Assembly: GCA_026014515.1 (NCBI GenBank)
Contig: JAOZIG010000163.1
Location: 1 to 33,079 of the forward strand
Reading direction: 5' to 3'
Source: Candidatus Bathyarchaeota archaeon
Lineage (GTDB): Archaea; Thermoproteota; Bathyarchaeia; TCS64
Length of the DNA stretch: 33,079 nt
The notes beneath the pieces were generated by a model. It made no database searches. It was not told where the DNA came from and was given only the letters and a program-made list of their open reading frames with translations. The translations under genes were made by a program, and so were the position numbers. How positions within the stretch are numbered: the first letter of the stretch is position 1; each line of letters starts with the position of its first letter. Positions 1 through 7,775 of this stretch are shown piece after piece.

Positions 1-1
1 G

Positions 2-919
2 ATACCTGAAAGAGCAAAATACATCAGGGTCTTCGTCCAAGAACTCGAAAGACTTCACAGCCACCTACAATGGCTTGGAGTCGCTGCCCACGAGATCGGG
101 TTTGATACACTCTTCTACTATATCTGGAGAGACAGGGAGATCGTGATGAACCTCCTTGAGGAGATCAGCGGTAATAGATGCAACTACGCGATGCCAACAA
201 TCGGCGGCGTCAGAAGAGACCTGAACAAGGATAACTTCCCAAGATGGCACAAACTAGTTGACACCATCTACGAGAGAACCGAGTACTACATCAAAGTCGC
301 CTCAACAGAGCAGACCATACTAGACAGAGCAATCGGCGTCGGATACCTGGGCAAGAGCGACATGATAAAGCTCAGCGGCGCAGGACCCAACGCAAGATGC
401 AGCGGAGTTCCCTGTGACATTAGGAAACTCAATCCATACCTAGTCTACGACCAGTTCGACTTCGAGCACATCTATGTAGACAACGGTGACGTACTTGGAC
501 AAGTACTAGTAAGAGCCCTGGAGACACTGGAGAGCTGTAAGATACTCAAACAAGTAATGGACACGATCCCAGAAGGGGAGATCAAGACAAAGTTCGGTCC
601 ACTCAACAAAGTCCCAGAAGGAGAAGCAGCATACCTAGTCGAAGCACAACGTGGAGAATTAATCCACTACACAATAAGCGACGGCAAAAACATGCCCTTC
701 AGACACAAGATCAGGGCACCCACAATGGCAAACCTCCCAAGCCTCGTTGAGAGACTCAAAGGCGGATACATTGCCGACATACCCATCGTCTTGGCTGGAA
801 TCGACCCATGCTTCAGCTGTACTGACAGGATGGTCTTCTATGATGAAGGCAAGGATAAGTCATGGAGTTGGGATGAGACTCAGCTTCGTAAATACCGTAA
901 GGAGTGGTTTGAGAAGTGA
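2..919 (+). CDS. Group 4 [NiFe]-hydrogenase large subunit, 5'-partial
   Basis: The reading frame is open from base 2, so the gene starts upstream of the window; the listed ATG at 143 is internal. The upstream codons read IPERAKYIRVFVQELERLHS, typical of the NuoD/EchE/MbhL family. Near the C-terminus is DPCFSCTDR (ORF residues 221-229), the distal Cys pair that ligates the Ni-Fe site in true energy-converting hydrogenases and is absent from Nuo/Fpo relatives. The proximal CxxC pair would lie outside the window. About 29 residues follow the motif, the kind of tail removed by a maturation endopeptidase, and a HycI/HyaD-like protease gene lies just downstream. It overlaps the next gene by four bases (GTGA), so it is part of an operon. 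Expected role: the H2-forming or H2-using catalytic subunit on the cytoplasmic arm of a membrane complex. The exact group 4 subtype is not resolved. Confidence 0.93.
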   Translation: MPERAKYIRVFVQELERLHSHLQWLGVAAHEIGFDTLFYYIWRDREIVMNLLEEISGNRCNYAMPTIGGVRRDLNKDNFPRWHKLVDTIYERTEYYIKVASTEQTILDRAIGVGYLGKSDMIKLSGAGPNARCSGVPCDIRKLNPYLVYDQFDFEHIYVDNGDVLGQVLVRALETLESCKILKQVMDTIPEGEIKTKFGPLNKVPEGEAAYLVEAQRGELIHYTISDGKNMPFRHKIRAPTMANLPSLVERLKGGYIADIPIVLAGIDPCFSCTDRMVFYDEGKDKSWSWDETQLRKYRKEWFEK

Positions 920-1926
920 ATCCAATCTTAACCGCAGTCCAGGTACTTTTGTTCCCTGGTTTATCATTCATCCTGAGCCACACGCTATACGCGGAGTGGC
1001 TTAGCAGAAAAACAGTGGCGAGGCTCCAGAACAGGACCGGTCCACTGCACACAGGCTGGCAGGGAATCCTTCAGCCAGTCGCGGATTACATCAAGTTACT
1101 GGTGAAGGAAGACATCACCCCAGCAGCGGCTGAGGCAGGAGTCTTCAACATTGTACCAGTCTTCATATTCGCCATCCCACTAGCGGCTACATTCTTGATT
1201 CCAATACAGAGCATCACAACCCTCTGGGGATACGAGCCAGTAGCAGCCTTCGAGGGCGACCTAATCATGGTCCTGTTCCTCATGAGCCTAACCGTCTTAG
1301 CGGTCTTCTTGGCGGGATGGAGCAGCGGCAACCTCTTCGGAGCAGTCGGAGCCACAAGGGTTGCATTCATGATGCTCGCATACGAGATCCCACTCGGACT
1401 CGTAGCAATCAGCCCAGCCATCATGGCGAAGAGCCTCAGCATCGTGAATATCGTTGACTGGCAAGTAGCCAGCGTACAGAGCTTCCTAGCAAACCCGACA
1501 ATACCCGGGTTCCTACTCGGAATAGTAATGTTCATCGGATTCGCGATCTACACTGTCTGCCTATTGGCGGAGCTTGAGATGCGCCCCTTCGACATGAGTG
1601 AGGCGGAGACCGAGATCGTCCACGGATGGCAAGTAGAGTACAGCGGCGTAAAACTAGCGCTACTCAACAGCGGACACGACGTAAAAATGGTCTTAGCAGC
1701 AGGACTACTGACAAGCCTTTACCTCGGCGGACCAGCAGGACCAATCCTACCTCCAGTAGTCTGGTTTATCATAAAGACCAGTTTCTGCGTACTCATCCTG
1801 AGTAACCTAAGCGCCTTGTTCGCCCGTTTCAGGATCGACCAGATGGTTACGGGAGCATGGAAATACCTTGTACCCTTAGCTGTACTACAAGTAATGGCAA
1901 CAGTTGCCTTATCAGGAGTGATCTAA
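916..1926 (+). CDS. Energy-converting hydrogenase membrane subunit, NuoH/EchB/MbhM family
   Basis: This 336-residue protein has about eight hydrophobic segments and NuoH family signatures: RTGP followed by GWQGILQPVADYIKLL near residues 40-60, and PFDMSEAETEIV followed by VEYSG in the cytoplasmic loop around residues 225-245. The acidic residues of this loop are part of the quinone-like cavity/proton path in complex I relatives. It starts with GTG inside the stop of the large subunit gene (GTGA overlap), which implies translational coupling, and is followed one base later by the ferredoxin-like subunit. The order large subunit, NuoH-like, NuoI-like matches Mbh-type operons (L-M-N). It should anchor the hydrogenase to the membrane and couple electron transfer to ion movement. 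Confidence 0.93.
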   Translation: MNPILTAVQVLLFPGLSFILSHTLYAEWLSRKTVARLQNRTGPLHTGWQGILQPVADYIKLLVKEDITPAAAEAGVFNIVPVFIFAIPLAATFLIPIQSITTLWGYEPVAAFEGDLIMVLFLMSLTVLAVFLAGWSSGNLFGAVGATRVAFMMLAYEIPLGLVAISPAIMAKSLSIVNIVDWQVASVQSFLANPTIPGFLLGIVMFIGFAIYTVCLLAELEMRPFDMSEAETEIVHGWQVEYSGVKLALLNSGHDVKMVLAAGLLTSLYLGGPAGPILPPVVWFIIKTSFCVLILSNLSALFARFRIDQMVTGAWKYLVPLAVLQVMATVALSGVI

Positions 1927-1927
1927 G

Positions 1928-2308
1928 ATGGCCATGGAGAGAGAACTACTAAAAAGCGCATTCAGCAAACCAGCCACACTAATCTACCCATTCGAGAAAC
2001 CCGAGGTCCCAGAGGGACTCAGGGGAAAACATGAGTATGAGCAAGAGAAGTGTATCGGATGTGGCCTCTGTGCAAGAGTCTGCCCCAGCTTCGCTATCGA
2101 GCTCATGGGTGGTCCCGGTCCAAAGATGACTGGGCTAAAGATTGACCTAGGTAAGTGTCTGTTCTGCCAGCAGTGTGAAGAGGTCTGTCCAAGGGACTGT
2201 CTACGATTGACGACAGAATACGAGCTTGCGGTTATTAACAAGGAAGACGGTATTCTGAACTTCCCCAGGGAGCCTCCGGCACCACCAGCGCCTAAGAAAG
2301 AAGAGTGA
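1928..2308 (+). CDS. Energy-converting hydrogenase 2x[4Fe-4S] subunit, NuoI/EchF/MbhN family
   Basis: A 126-residue polyferredoxin with two classical binding motifs: CIGCGLCARVCP (Cys 42, 45, 48, 52) and CLFCQQCEEVCP (Cys 77, 80, 83, 87), plus an extra Cys91. The C-terminus is proline-rich. The size and the spacing between clusters match the subunit that passes electrons between ferredoxin and the small subunit in group 4 hydrogenases. It begins one base after the NuoH-like gene and is the last gene of the operon; a T-rich stretch follows the stop. Confidence 0.92.
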   Translation: MAMERELLKSAFSKPATLIYPFEKPEVPEGLRGKHEYEQEKCIGCGLCARVCPSFAIELMGGPGPKMTGLKIDLGKCLFCQQCEEVCPRDCLRLTTEYELAVINKEDGILNFPREPPAPPAPKKEE

Positions 2309-2374
2309 AACCCCTCTTTTTAACTAATTTATATTAAATTTTCTAACTATAATAGGCAAATAACCCATTAGAAG
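2309..2374 (+). terminator. T-rich termination region of the hydrogenase operon
   Basis: Immediately after the last operon gene the sequence runs CCCCTCTTTTT and is then very A+T rich. Archaeal termination commonly uses oligo-T tracts without a strong hairpin. The gene on the opposite strand ends in the same gap, so it may serve both directions. No strong stem is visible. Confidence 0.4.
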
Positions 2375-2857
2375 CTATTTTGAGAGTATCTGGTATAGGG
2401 CATTTGCCACAGAAACCGCTGCGGCCTCAAGAGGCTCAGTCATAGGAGCCCCTAACCCAATAGACATGGGCTGAATACCAAGCAACAAGACATCAACACC
2501 CAACGATTTCTCGATATAACTGATGAAGATATTCAAAGGCAAACTATGTGTCGAGATAGCTTGCCCCCCAATATGTTCCGCGGTAATTAGTTTAGTCTCT
2601 CCGGGTGCACCTCTGAAGTTGGCTGCATCAACCATCAACACGTGAGTAGGTTTGAACTCCTCAACTTTACCTGTGAAGGCTTCTGGTACAGACTCAGTGT
2701 TCAAGGCAAGTACATCTTTCATTGGTTTTTCTTCGAGTAGTTCTATGATTCTTGGTCCGACAGCATCATCTCCCCTGATGGGGTTTCCTACGCCAACGAT
2801 TACTACTCGTCTTGGTTTTGCTCCAAAGTATTCTCTGAGTCCTTGCTCAAGCGACAT
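2375..2857 (-). CDS. Hydrogenase maturation endopeptidase (M52, HyaD/HycI family)
   Basis: 160 residues, normal for the family. It has the GNPIRGDDAVG motif (about residues 24-34), an Asp in MVDAAN (Asp77) and a His in STHSLPL (His104); in the family the corresponding acidic residues and His contact the nickel of the large-subunit precursor. These proteases recognise nickel in the precursor and cut the C-terminal tail after the distal CxxC motif, closing the active site. It is convergent with the hydrogenase operon, whose large subunit has a matching tail of about 29 residues, so the two probably work together. Short A+T-rich flanks give no clear regulatory site. Confidence 0.92.
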   Translation of the reverse strand: MSLEQGLREYFGAKPRRVVIVGVGNPIRGDDAVGPRIIELLEEKPMKDVLALNTESVPEAFTGKVEEFKPTHVLMVDAANFRGAPGETKLITAEHIGGQAISTHSLPLNIFISYIEKSLGVDVLLLGIQPMSIGLGAPMTEPLEAAAVSVANALYQILSK

Positions 2858-2916
2858 ATCGCAGAATCAGGTTTCGTTTGATAAAAAGAATTTGAAAAAA
2901 GAGAAGCTATGGGAGG

Positions 2917-3885
2917 TTAATCCCAGAGGTAGTTTCCTACTGTTGCGTGTGCGATCACATAGACTGGACCAGAAAGTCCACTGACAATGTAGCCGTCGTG
3001 CATTACTTCAGGCAGGTCTCCATGTATGTATGAGTACTGTCCCGGTGCTACTGTTGGTTCACCACCCAGTGTTGGGAACATTTCTGTACCAACATAGAGA
3101 TGTGTCTCCAGCATAAAGTAGCCAGGATGCATTACGTAATCAACAAACATCATGTAACCATCATAAAAGATTAACAAGTCTCCTACATAGGTTCCCTTGG
3201 TTATGTCACTCTGTCCAGCTCCAGCGTAGATAGGGAAATTGTAAACACCCATATCTAGTGGTCCATTTGTCCAGCCCCATCGGTTGAAGCCGTTTTCAAG
3301 GAAGTCGTTAGCATATGCTCTACCGTATGCAAATGCTGTTTCTGTACCATACTCTTGTGGTGGCGGTGGTGGAGTCTCCTTGCAGATGGTGTACTCGAAG
3401 TAGGTTGCCCAGCTCTTGCCGAAGGGCCCTCCTTCTGCCCAGCCTGTCTCTTCTTCGATCATCTCACCGTTCTCAAAGACCATTACAACTGCGTGGGCAG
3501 CGATGACAACTGTTCCTTGGTCCCACCAAGCTTGATCCATTGGAATCTCGTAGGTGTACTCTGTTACAGCTGGATCGTGGGTCATCTGATAGGCAAAGTT
3601 ACCGACTTTTGGGCTTCCCTTCTTTGTCATGGGGAAGTCTAAGTATTGTAGTTCAATGTCTAGATGTGTTTCTGTTAGTACCCATGGATCATTTGTCGAA
3701 TATGTTACGTAGATATAGTCCTCGTCATTGCTGACTGTGACTGAGCCTGCGTCGATATGTTGTCCAGCCCAGAGAGTTACACTATCTCCACATGAGATAG
3801 GTTCTGCAGATGCGACTGGTAGTGCAAATGTTGTAAGCAGTACTGCTAATGTGAGCGCTAATCCAATTTTTTTCATTGTTTTCAT
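2917..3885 (-). CDS. Secreted protein of two similar beta-rich halves, unknown function
   Basis: I start this gene at the ATG at 3885 (MKTMKK) rather than the ORF-track start at 3945. AGGTGA lies five bases upstream of it, and from here the protein begins with a textbook signal peptide (MKKIGLALTLAVLL... ending near ASA). The mature part (about 300 residues) has two halves that look alike. Each contains AGQ or AGAGQ, an ETHL segment, a G-x-P...G-x-F/Y-x-Y stretch and a closing AHA motif. A proline run (PPPPPQE) joins them. The second half (ETAFAYG, NRWGWTNGP, GNYLWD) resembles a domain I recall from secreted archaeal and bacterial proteins, but I cannot name its function. It is monocistronic with its own promoter and leader. 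Confidence 0.8.
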   Translation of the reverse strand: MKTMKKIGLALTLAVLLTTFALPVASAEPISCGDSVTLWAGQHIDAGSVTVSNDEDYIYVTYSTNDPWVLTETHLDIELQYLDFPMTKKGSPKVGNFAYQMTHDPAVTEYTYEIPMDQAWWDQGTVVIAAHAVVMVFENGEMIEEETGWAEGGPFGKSWATYFEYTICKETPPPPPQEYGTETAFAYGRAYANDFLENGFNRWGWTNGPLDMGVYNFPIYAGAGQSDITKGTYVGDLLIFYDGYMMFVDYVMHPGYFMLETHLYVGTEMFPTLGGEPTVAPGQYSYIHGDLPEVMHDGYIVSGLSGPVYVIAHATVGNYLWD

Positions 3886-3909
3886 TTTTTTCACCTTTGT
3901 TTGCAAACT

Positions 3910-3927
3910 CAACCGTAGCAACGGTTG
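3910..3927 (-). promoter_or_regulatory. Perfect 7-bp hairpin in the leader of the secreted-protein gene
   Basis: CAACCGT and ACGGTTG flank a four-base loop and end 25 bases before the start codon at 3885. The next bases downstream lead to the AGGTGA ribosome site. If transcription starts about 25 bases after the TATA-like box at 4012-4020, the leader is about 100 nt, long for an archaeon, and contains this hairpin. It could affect mRNA stability or translation; no known riboswitch is recognised. Confidence 0.45.
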
Positions 3928-3989
3928 TCCCATAGAAACCCCCATCTCACGCGCTCACAGCGTTCCGGGATAACACCCTTCCGATGTTA

Positions 3990-4020
3990 TAGATTGCAAA
4001 TCTAGAATTTTGTTTTATAT
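3990..4020 (-). promoter_or_regulatory. TATA-like box and inverted repeat upstream of the secreted-protein gene
   Basis: Read on the minus strand, ATATAAAAC (4012-4020) is a good archaeal TATA box. The interrupted palindrome TAGATTTGCAATCTA (3990-4004) lies about where transcription should start, a common position for a repressor. Both are seen by eye only. Confidence 0.4.
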
Positions 4021-4107
4021 TGCATTATTTAAAGCATCTTGATTAAGGTTTACATGAATATTTTATGCTAGTTTTTACAGAAAAAATGAAAAATATGGAT
4101 AAAAATG

Positions 4108-5049
4108 TTAAAGTTGAGAAGCGACTTTGTCCTTGAATAAGGCTAGCATCTCAGTGTTTTCAGAGATAGTCTTGCTTGGGCGTACATTGATGATACTCAT
4201 TTTCATACCCAAGTCCATGGCTCGACGCCATTTCTCAATAAGAACCTCGGGTGTACCGATGAAATCATACTCACGTGCAACCTTGATGTCAGTGCCACGT
4301 TCCTTCCATGTTTGAAGAGTCTTCTCGTATTCAGCCTCATTCTTCATCAAGTAGACGCTTGGTGCGAACCCACTGATGAAAACATCATCAACGGTCTTCC
4401 CTAACTCGTCAAGGTTCTTGTGATAATAGCCAAGAATACGGGCGATGTTCTGTAGGTTACCAGAAGCATTGATACCATCAGCATACTTTGCTGCGATCTT
4501 AATCATCCTTGGTTGTCTAGCGCCGACGCTGATCCTAAATGGCTTTTGTATAGGCTGAGGAACATTCATTGCCTCCTTGAGTTTCCAATATTTCCCATCA
4601 TAACTGAAAACCTCGTTATGCATCATTCCCTTCAGTATATCAACTGCCTCTTTAAGACGCGAGACACGCTCAGCAGCAGTGGGCATCCCTCTTCCCTTCT
4701 CCATTAGGTCATATCCAAGATACTCTGGTTCACTCCAACCAGCGCCGAGGATTAACTCATACCTACCATCAGTCATCTGGTCCAACGTGGCAGCCATCTT
4801 AGCCAACAAGGCTGGATTCCTCATACTATTGAACAATGTGATCTGACCCACCTTGATCTTTTTTGTCTCCACGCCGATACCGGTCATGAGAGTCCAAGCC
4901 TCCCAGTAGGGCTCACTACGGTCACCTGACAAGCCCTCAACATGGTCATTAACAAAAACCCCATAATATCCGAGGTTTTCCGCTGCTTGGGCTAGCTCAA
5001 GCATCTTTGGGTATGTCTGGGCTCCCCTAACATATACTCCGAATTCCAT
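4108..5049 (-). CDS. LLM-class flavin/F420-dependent oxidoreductase
   Basis: A luciferase-like TIM-barrel oxidoreductase. The body contains LELAQAAENLGYYGVFVNDH, the GAGWSEPEY segment and a VPQPIQKP-FRISVGAR strand region typical of the family. I prefer the ATG at 5049 (MEFGVYV, 313 residues) over the ORF-track start at 5100. It is the usual family N-terminus, and TTTAATAA lies at 5072-5079, centred about 26 bases upstream, as expected for a leaderless transcript. In archaea most such proteins use coenzyme F420, but FMN cannot be excluded. The substrate is unknown. It is divergent from the OFA-like transporter at 5145. Confidence 0.88.
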   Translation of the reverse strand: MEFGVYVRGAQTYPKMLELAQAAENLGYYGVFVNDHVEGLSGDRSEPYWEAWTLMTGIGVETKKIKVGQITLFNSMRNPALLAKMAATLDQMTDGRYELILGAGWSEPEYLGYDLMEKGRGMPTAAERVSRLKEAVDILKGMMHNEVFSYDGKYWKLKEAMNVPQPIQKPFRISVGARQPRMIKIAAKYADGINASGNLQNIARILGYYHKNLDELGKTVDDVFISGFAPSVYLMKNEAEYEKTLQTWKERGTDIKVAREYDFIGTPEVLIEKWRRAMDLGMKMSIINVRPSKTISENTEMLALFKDKVASQL

Positions 5050-5071
5050 GGGAGTATCCCACAGGTGATGA

Positions 5072-5079
5072 TTATTAAA
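5072..5079 (-). promoter_or_regulatory. TATA box for the LLM oxidoreductase
   Basis: TTTAATAA on the minus strand is centred about 26 bases before the ATG at 5049, so the mRNA would begin at or next to the start codon. This spacing is the reason for choosing the downstream start. Confidence 0.45.
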
Positions 5080-5144
5080 CGATACCCACAGGGAAGCCAT
5101 ATATCAGAATCAATCATCAATACACTGGTTACTGGGGAAATACT

Positions 5145-6392
5145 GTGAGCGAAAAGACACCAATCAAGACACCATTCTTCTACGGGTGGATAATCGTAAT
5201 AGTAGCTGGACTAGCAGCATACTTCAGTGGACCCGGCCAAACATACACTGTAAGCGTCTATATCGACAGCTACATCAACGAGTTCGGATGGAGCAGAACC
5301 ACAGTCTCCAGCATGTACAGCATGGGCACCTTCGCAGCGGGCATGCTGATGGGAATCATCGGTAAACTCCTCGACAAATATGGACACAGAAAGATAGCAT
5401 CTATCATAGCAGTAGGAACCGGGATAGCCTTCTTCTTCATGAGCATGGTGAGCAGCGTACCCATGCTACTCATCGGGTTTTTCCTAATCAGGCTTCTCAG
5501 TCAGGGAAGCATGGGACTCATCAGCGGCACAATGGTACCCCAATGGTTCATCAAACGAAAAGGAAGAGCCATGAGCATAGTAAGCGTCTTCGGTGCACTA
5601 AGCATGGCATCCTACCCAGCAATAAACATCTGGCTCATCCAACGATTCGGATGGCAGAACGGGTGGAGAACATGGACCATCGTAGCTTGGCTAGTAGTAG
5701 TCCCACTTTTCTATTTCTTCATCAGGAACCGACCAGAGGACGTTGGACTATACCCGGACAACGAAAAACCAGTAGAAGACAACGGCGAAGTAGTAATAAT
5801 TGAGGAAGAAGCGTGGACGCTACAGGAGGCACTACGAACTAGAAGCTTCTGGCTCGTCAACTACGTCACAGTAATACCATCAGCCATAATCACAGGCTGC
5901 GTATTCCACCAAATATCAATCCTAGGACAATCAGGACTATCCCCCGAAACAGCCGCACTAATCAGCACAGTAACCAGCCTAATCAACCTACCAATAGCCT
6001 TACTGGCAGGAGGGTTAGCAGACAAATACCCGTTAAGATACCTAATGGCAATAAACCAAGGACTGCTCTTGGCAATGGTCGCAGCACTATACTATGCCGA
6101 TTCATTGACTCTGGTGCTTGTCTACGGTGCATTCATGGGTATAATGATGGGAATGCAGGCAATAGTAAGAGGCGTCGTCTGGCCCGAATACTTTGGTAGA
6201 AAACACCTCAGCACCATCAGAGGCGTAAACATGATGGCGGGAGTAATAGGCTCAGCCCTCGGACCACTACCCTATGGATACGCCTACGACCTATTCGGAG
6301 GCTACTCAGAGGTACTGCTAGCTTCTATGATATTCCCCCTTCTGGGCATATTCCTTGGATACCTAGCGAAAAAGCCAGAGAAAATAGATTAA
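5145..6392 (+). CDS. MFS transporter, oxalate/formate antiporter (OFA)-like
   Basis: 415 residues with about 12 membrane segments. The N-terminus (FFYGWIIVIVAGLAAYFSGPGQ) and FGWSRTTVSSMYS are typical of OFA-family MFS proteins, followed by the loop 2-3 motif GKLLDKYGHRK. A charged central loop (about residues 205-225, EDNGEVVIIEEE) divides the two six-helix halves. The start is GTG with GGGGAA a few bases upstream. The substrate is probably an organic anion, but sequence alone does not say which. Its last codons overlap the convergent nitroreductase gene by four bases. Confidence 0.88.
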   Translation: MSEKTPIKTPFFYGWIIVIVAGLAAYFSGPGQTYTVSVYIDSYINEFGWSRTTVSSMYSMGTFAAGMLMGIIGKLLDKYGHRKIASIIAVGTGIAFFFMSMVSSVPMLLIGFFLIRLLSQGSMGLISGTMVPQWFIKRKGRAMSIVSVFGALSMASYPAINIWLIQRFGWQNGWRTWTIVAWLVVVPLFYFFIRNRPEDVGLYPDNEKPVEDNGEVVIIEEEAWTLQEALRTRSFWLVNYVTVIPSAIITGCVFHQISILGQSGLSPETAALISTVTSLINLPIALLAGGLADKYPLRYLMAINQGLLLAMVAALYYADSLTLVLVYGAFMGIMMGMQAIVRGVVWPEYFGRKHLSTIRGVNMMAGVIGSALGPLPYGYAYDLFGGYSEVLLASMIFPLLGIFLGYLAKKPEKID

Positions 6393-6946
6393 ATCCACTT
6401 TACAACAGGATGCTTCTTGACTGGTATCTCAGGAGCCTTATCGGGATAACCAAGAATAACTGGACCATAGATTTTCTCACCCTCACCAAGCTCCAAAGCA
6501 TCAACGATCTCAGGGTTATCAAGAACCTGAGCTCCAAAGTAGAGGTAACAGCTACCTAAGCCGAGACTGGTTGCTGCCAGCATCATGTTCTCGGTAACCA
6601 TGGCGCTGTCAATGGGTCCATGTCCAATCACAAACACGACGCAGGGTGCCTCGTAGTAGACTGGGTCTTTCATCTCTCCATAATGTTTGACTGCCTCATA
6701 GTGCTCTGGGTTGTTCTTCTTTATGTTATCAAAAACACGTTTCCAGTTCGCATAGGCAGTATCATAGAGCTTACCACGAATCTCCGCGTCAGTAACAACA
6801 ACAAAACGCCAAGCCTGACGATTATTACCAGTTGGAGCATAATTACCAGCCTCAATAACCTGTTGGATTAACTCCTCGGGCACTGGATCAGGCTTGTATG
6901 ATCTAACACTTCGTCTATTCTTGATGTTCTCTAAAACAGGATTCAT
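6389..6946 (-). CDS. Nitroreductase-family FMN oxidoreductase
   Basis: 185 residues, normal length. The N-terminal IKNRRSVRSYKPD provides the Arg pair that binds FMN phosphate. PTGNNRQAWRFVVV, TENMMLAATSLGLGSCYLYFG and the C-terminal VILGYPDKAP are all family hallmarks. It probably forms an FMN-containing homodimer reducing an unknown acceptor with NAD(P)H. It lies 31 bases downstream of fdhD on the same strand, so the two could be co-transcribed. Confidence 0.9.
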   Translation of the reverse strand: MNPVLENIKNRRSVRSYKPDPVPEELIQQVIEAGNYAPTGNNRQAWRFVVVTDAEIRGKLYDTAYANWKRVFDNIKKNNPEHYEAVKHYGEMKDPVYYEAPCVVFVIGHGPIDSAMVTENMMLAATSLGLGSCYLYFGAQVLDNPEIVDALELGEGEKIYGPVILGYPDKAPEIPVKKHPVVKWI

Positions 6947-6977
6947 GCACTAGATGGGTGTTAGATGGATAATAATT

Positions 6978-7715
6978 CTACGAAGAGATACGCCTGAACC
7001 CAGAGTAGACATTAAACCGCTCACCACGTACAAACCCAAGCAAACTCATTCCAGCTGCCTGAGCGATACAAACACCACTACACATAGGAGCAGAAACACT
7101 ACACATCACCGGAACCCCAGCAAAAGCAGCCTTCAAGACCATTTCTCCACTAAGCCTACCACTAGTAACAAGGATTGATTCACCAAGATTAATACCTGCA
7201 TCCATTGCCAATCCAACAACCTTATCCAAGGCGTTAAACCGCCCTACATCCTCAGCGAAAACATACCCTAAATCGCGGTGGTAGATCAAAGCTGAGTGAG
7301 TGCCTCCAGTTTGCTTGAAGACATCACAAGAATCATTAAGCAACCCCATCGCTTTGAAAACATCCTCTGGTAAGATTAAGTCAAGCCCATCATTACTCTC
7401 TAGATCAATTTCTTCGTCCTTGTAGGCGTGTTCAAGGATACTAAGCCATAGTTCTCGATGAATTTCAGGGTCAAAGCTACAGTTTAGTTGAACATTAACT
7501 GTGTTTCCGGTCCAGTTGATTGACTCAACGTCTCTGGTACCATCAATTATGTTGATAGTTCTTAGATGCCCTAGTACTAACTCATCAAGGTGTTTCTCAT
7601 ACGCCATCAGTTCTGATAATGGGACTCCATTTACTCTGATCCTGACAAGGACATCCTCAACCACCTCATCCTCAAGATACTCAGCGGCACCAGAATCGAA
7701 CCTAAGAACACGCAT
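6978..7715 (-). CDS. fdhD: Formate dehydrogenase accessory sulfurtransferase FdhD-like protein
   Basis: 245 residues. The C-terminal half is clearly FdhD: KQTGGTHSAL (134-142), DVGRFNALDKVVG (156-168), SGRLSGEMVLKAA (185-197), VPVMCSVSAP (201-210) and GFVRGERFNVYSG (227-239). FdhD moves sulfur from a cysteine desulfurase to the molybdenum/tungsten-bis-PGD cofactor of formate dehydrogenase-type enzymes. The CGxCG-type Cys loop that carries sulfur in the Escherichia coli protein is not visible. Only isolated Cys (79, 130 and 205-216) remain, so the mechanism may differ. The MoeB-like and MobA genes nearby support a role with molybdenum cofactor. No formate dehydrogenase structural gene lies in the window. 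Confidence 0.88.
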   Translation of the reverse strand: MRVLRFDSGAAEYLEDEVVEDVLVRIRVNGVPLSELMAYEKHLDELVLGHLRTINIIDGTRDVESINWTGNTVNVQLNCSFDPEIHRELWLSILEHAYKDEEIDLESNDGLDLILPEDVFKAMGLLNDSCDVFKQTGGTHSALIYHRDLGYVFAEDVGRFNALDKVVGLAMDAGINLGESILVTSGRLSGEMVLKAAFAGVPVMCSVSAPMCSGVCIAQAAGMSLLGFVRGERFNVYSGFRRISS

Positions 7716-7745
7716 AAGAGAACAAAAACCTCACCAGATAAAAGG

Positions 7746-7753
7746 ATAAATAT
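7746..7753 (+). promoter_or_regulatory. TATA box for the MFS gene at 7776
   Basis: ATAAATAT is centred about 26 bases before the ATG at 7776, suggesting a leaderless transcript. The 60-base gap is shared with the divergent fdhD promoter. Confidence 0.5.
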
Positions 7754-7775
7754 CACGGGATATGTTCCAGTCGGC

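Noticed and set aside
1086-1535. 149-codon minus ORF
   Set aside because: Shadow of the NuoH-like gene, which has clear family motifs.
3886-3945. 20-residue N-terminal extension of the secreted protein
   Set aside because: Places basic, non-signal sequence before the signal peptide; AGGTGA ribosome site fits the ATG at 3885.
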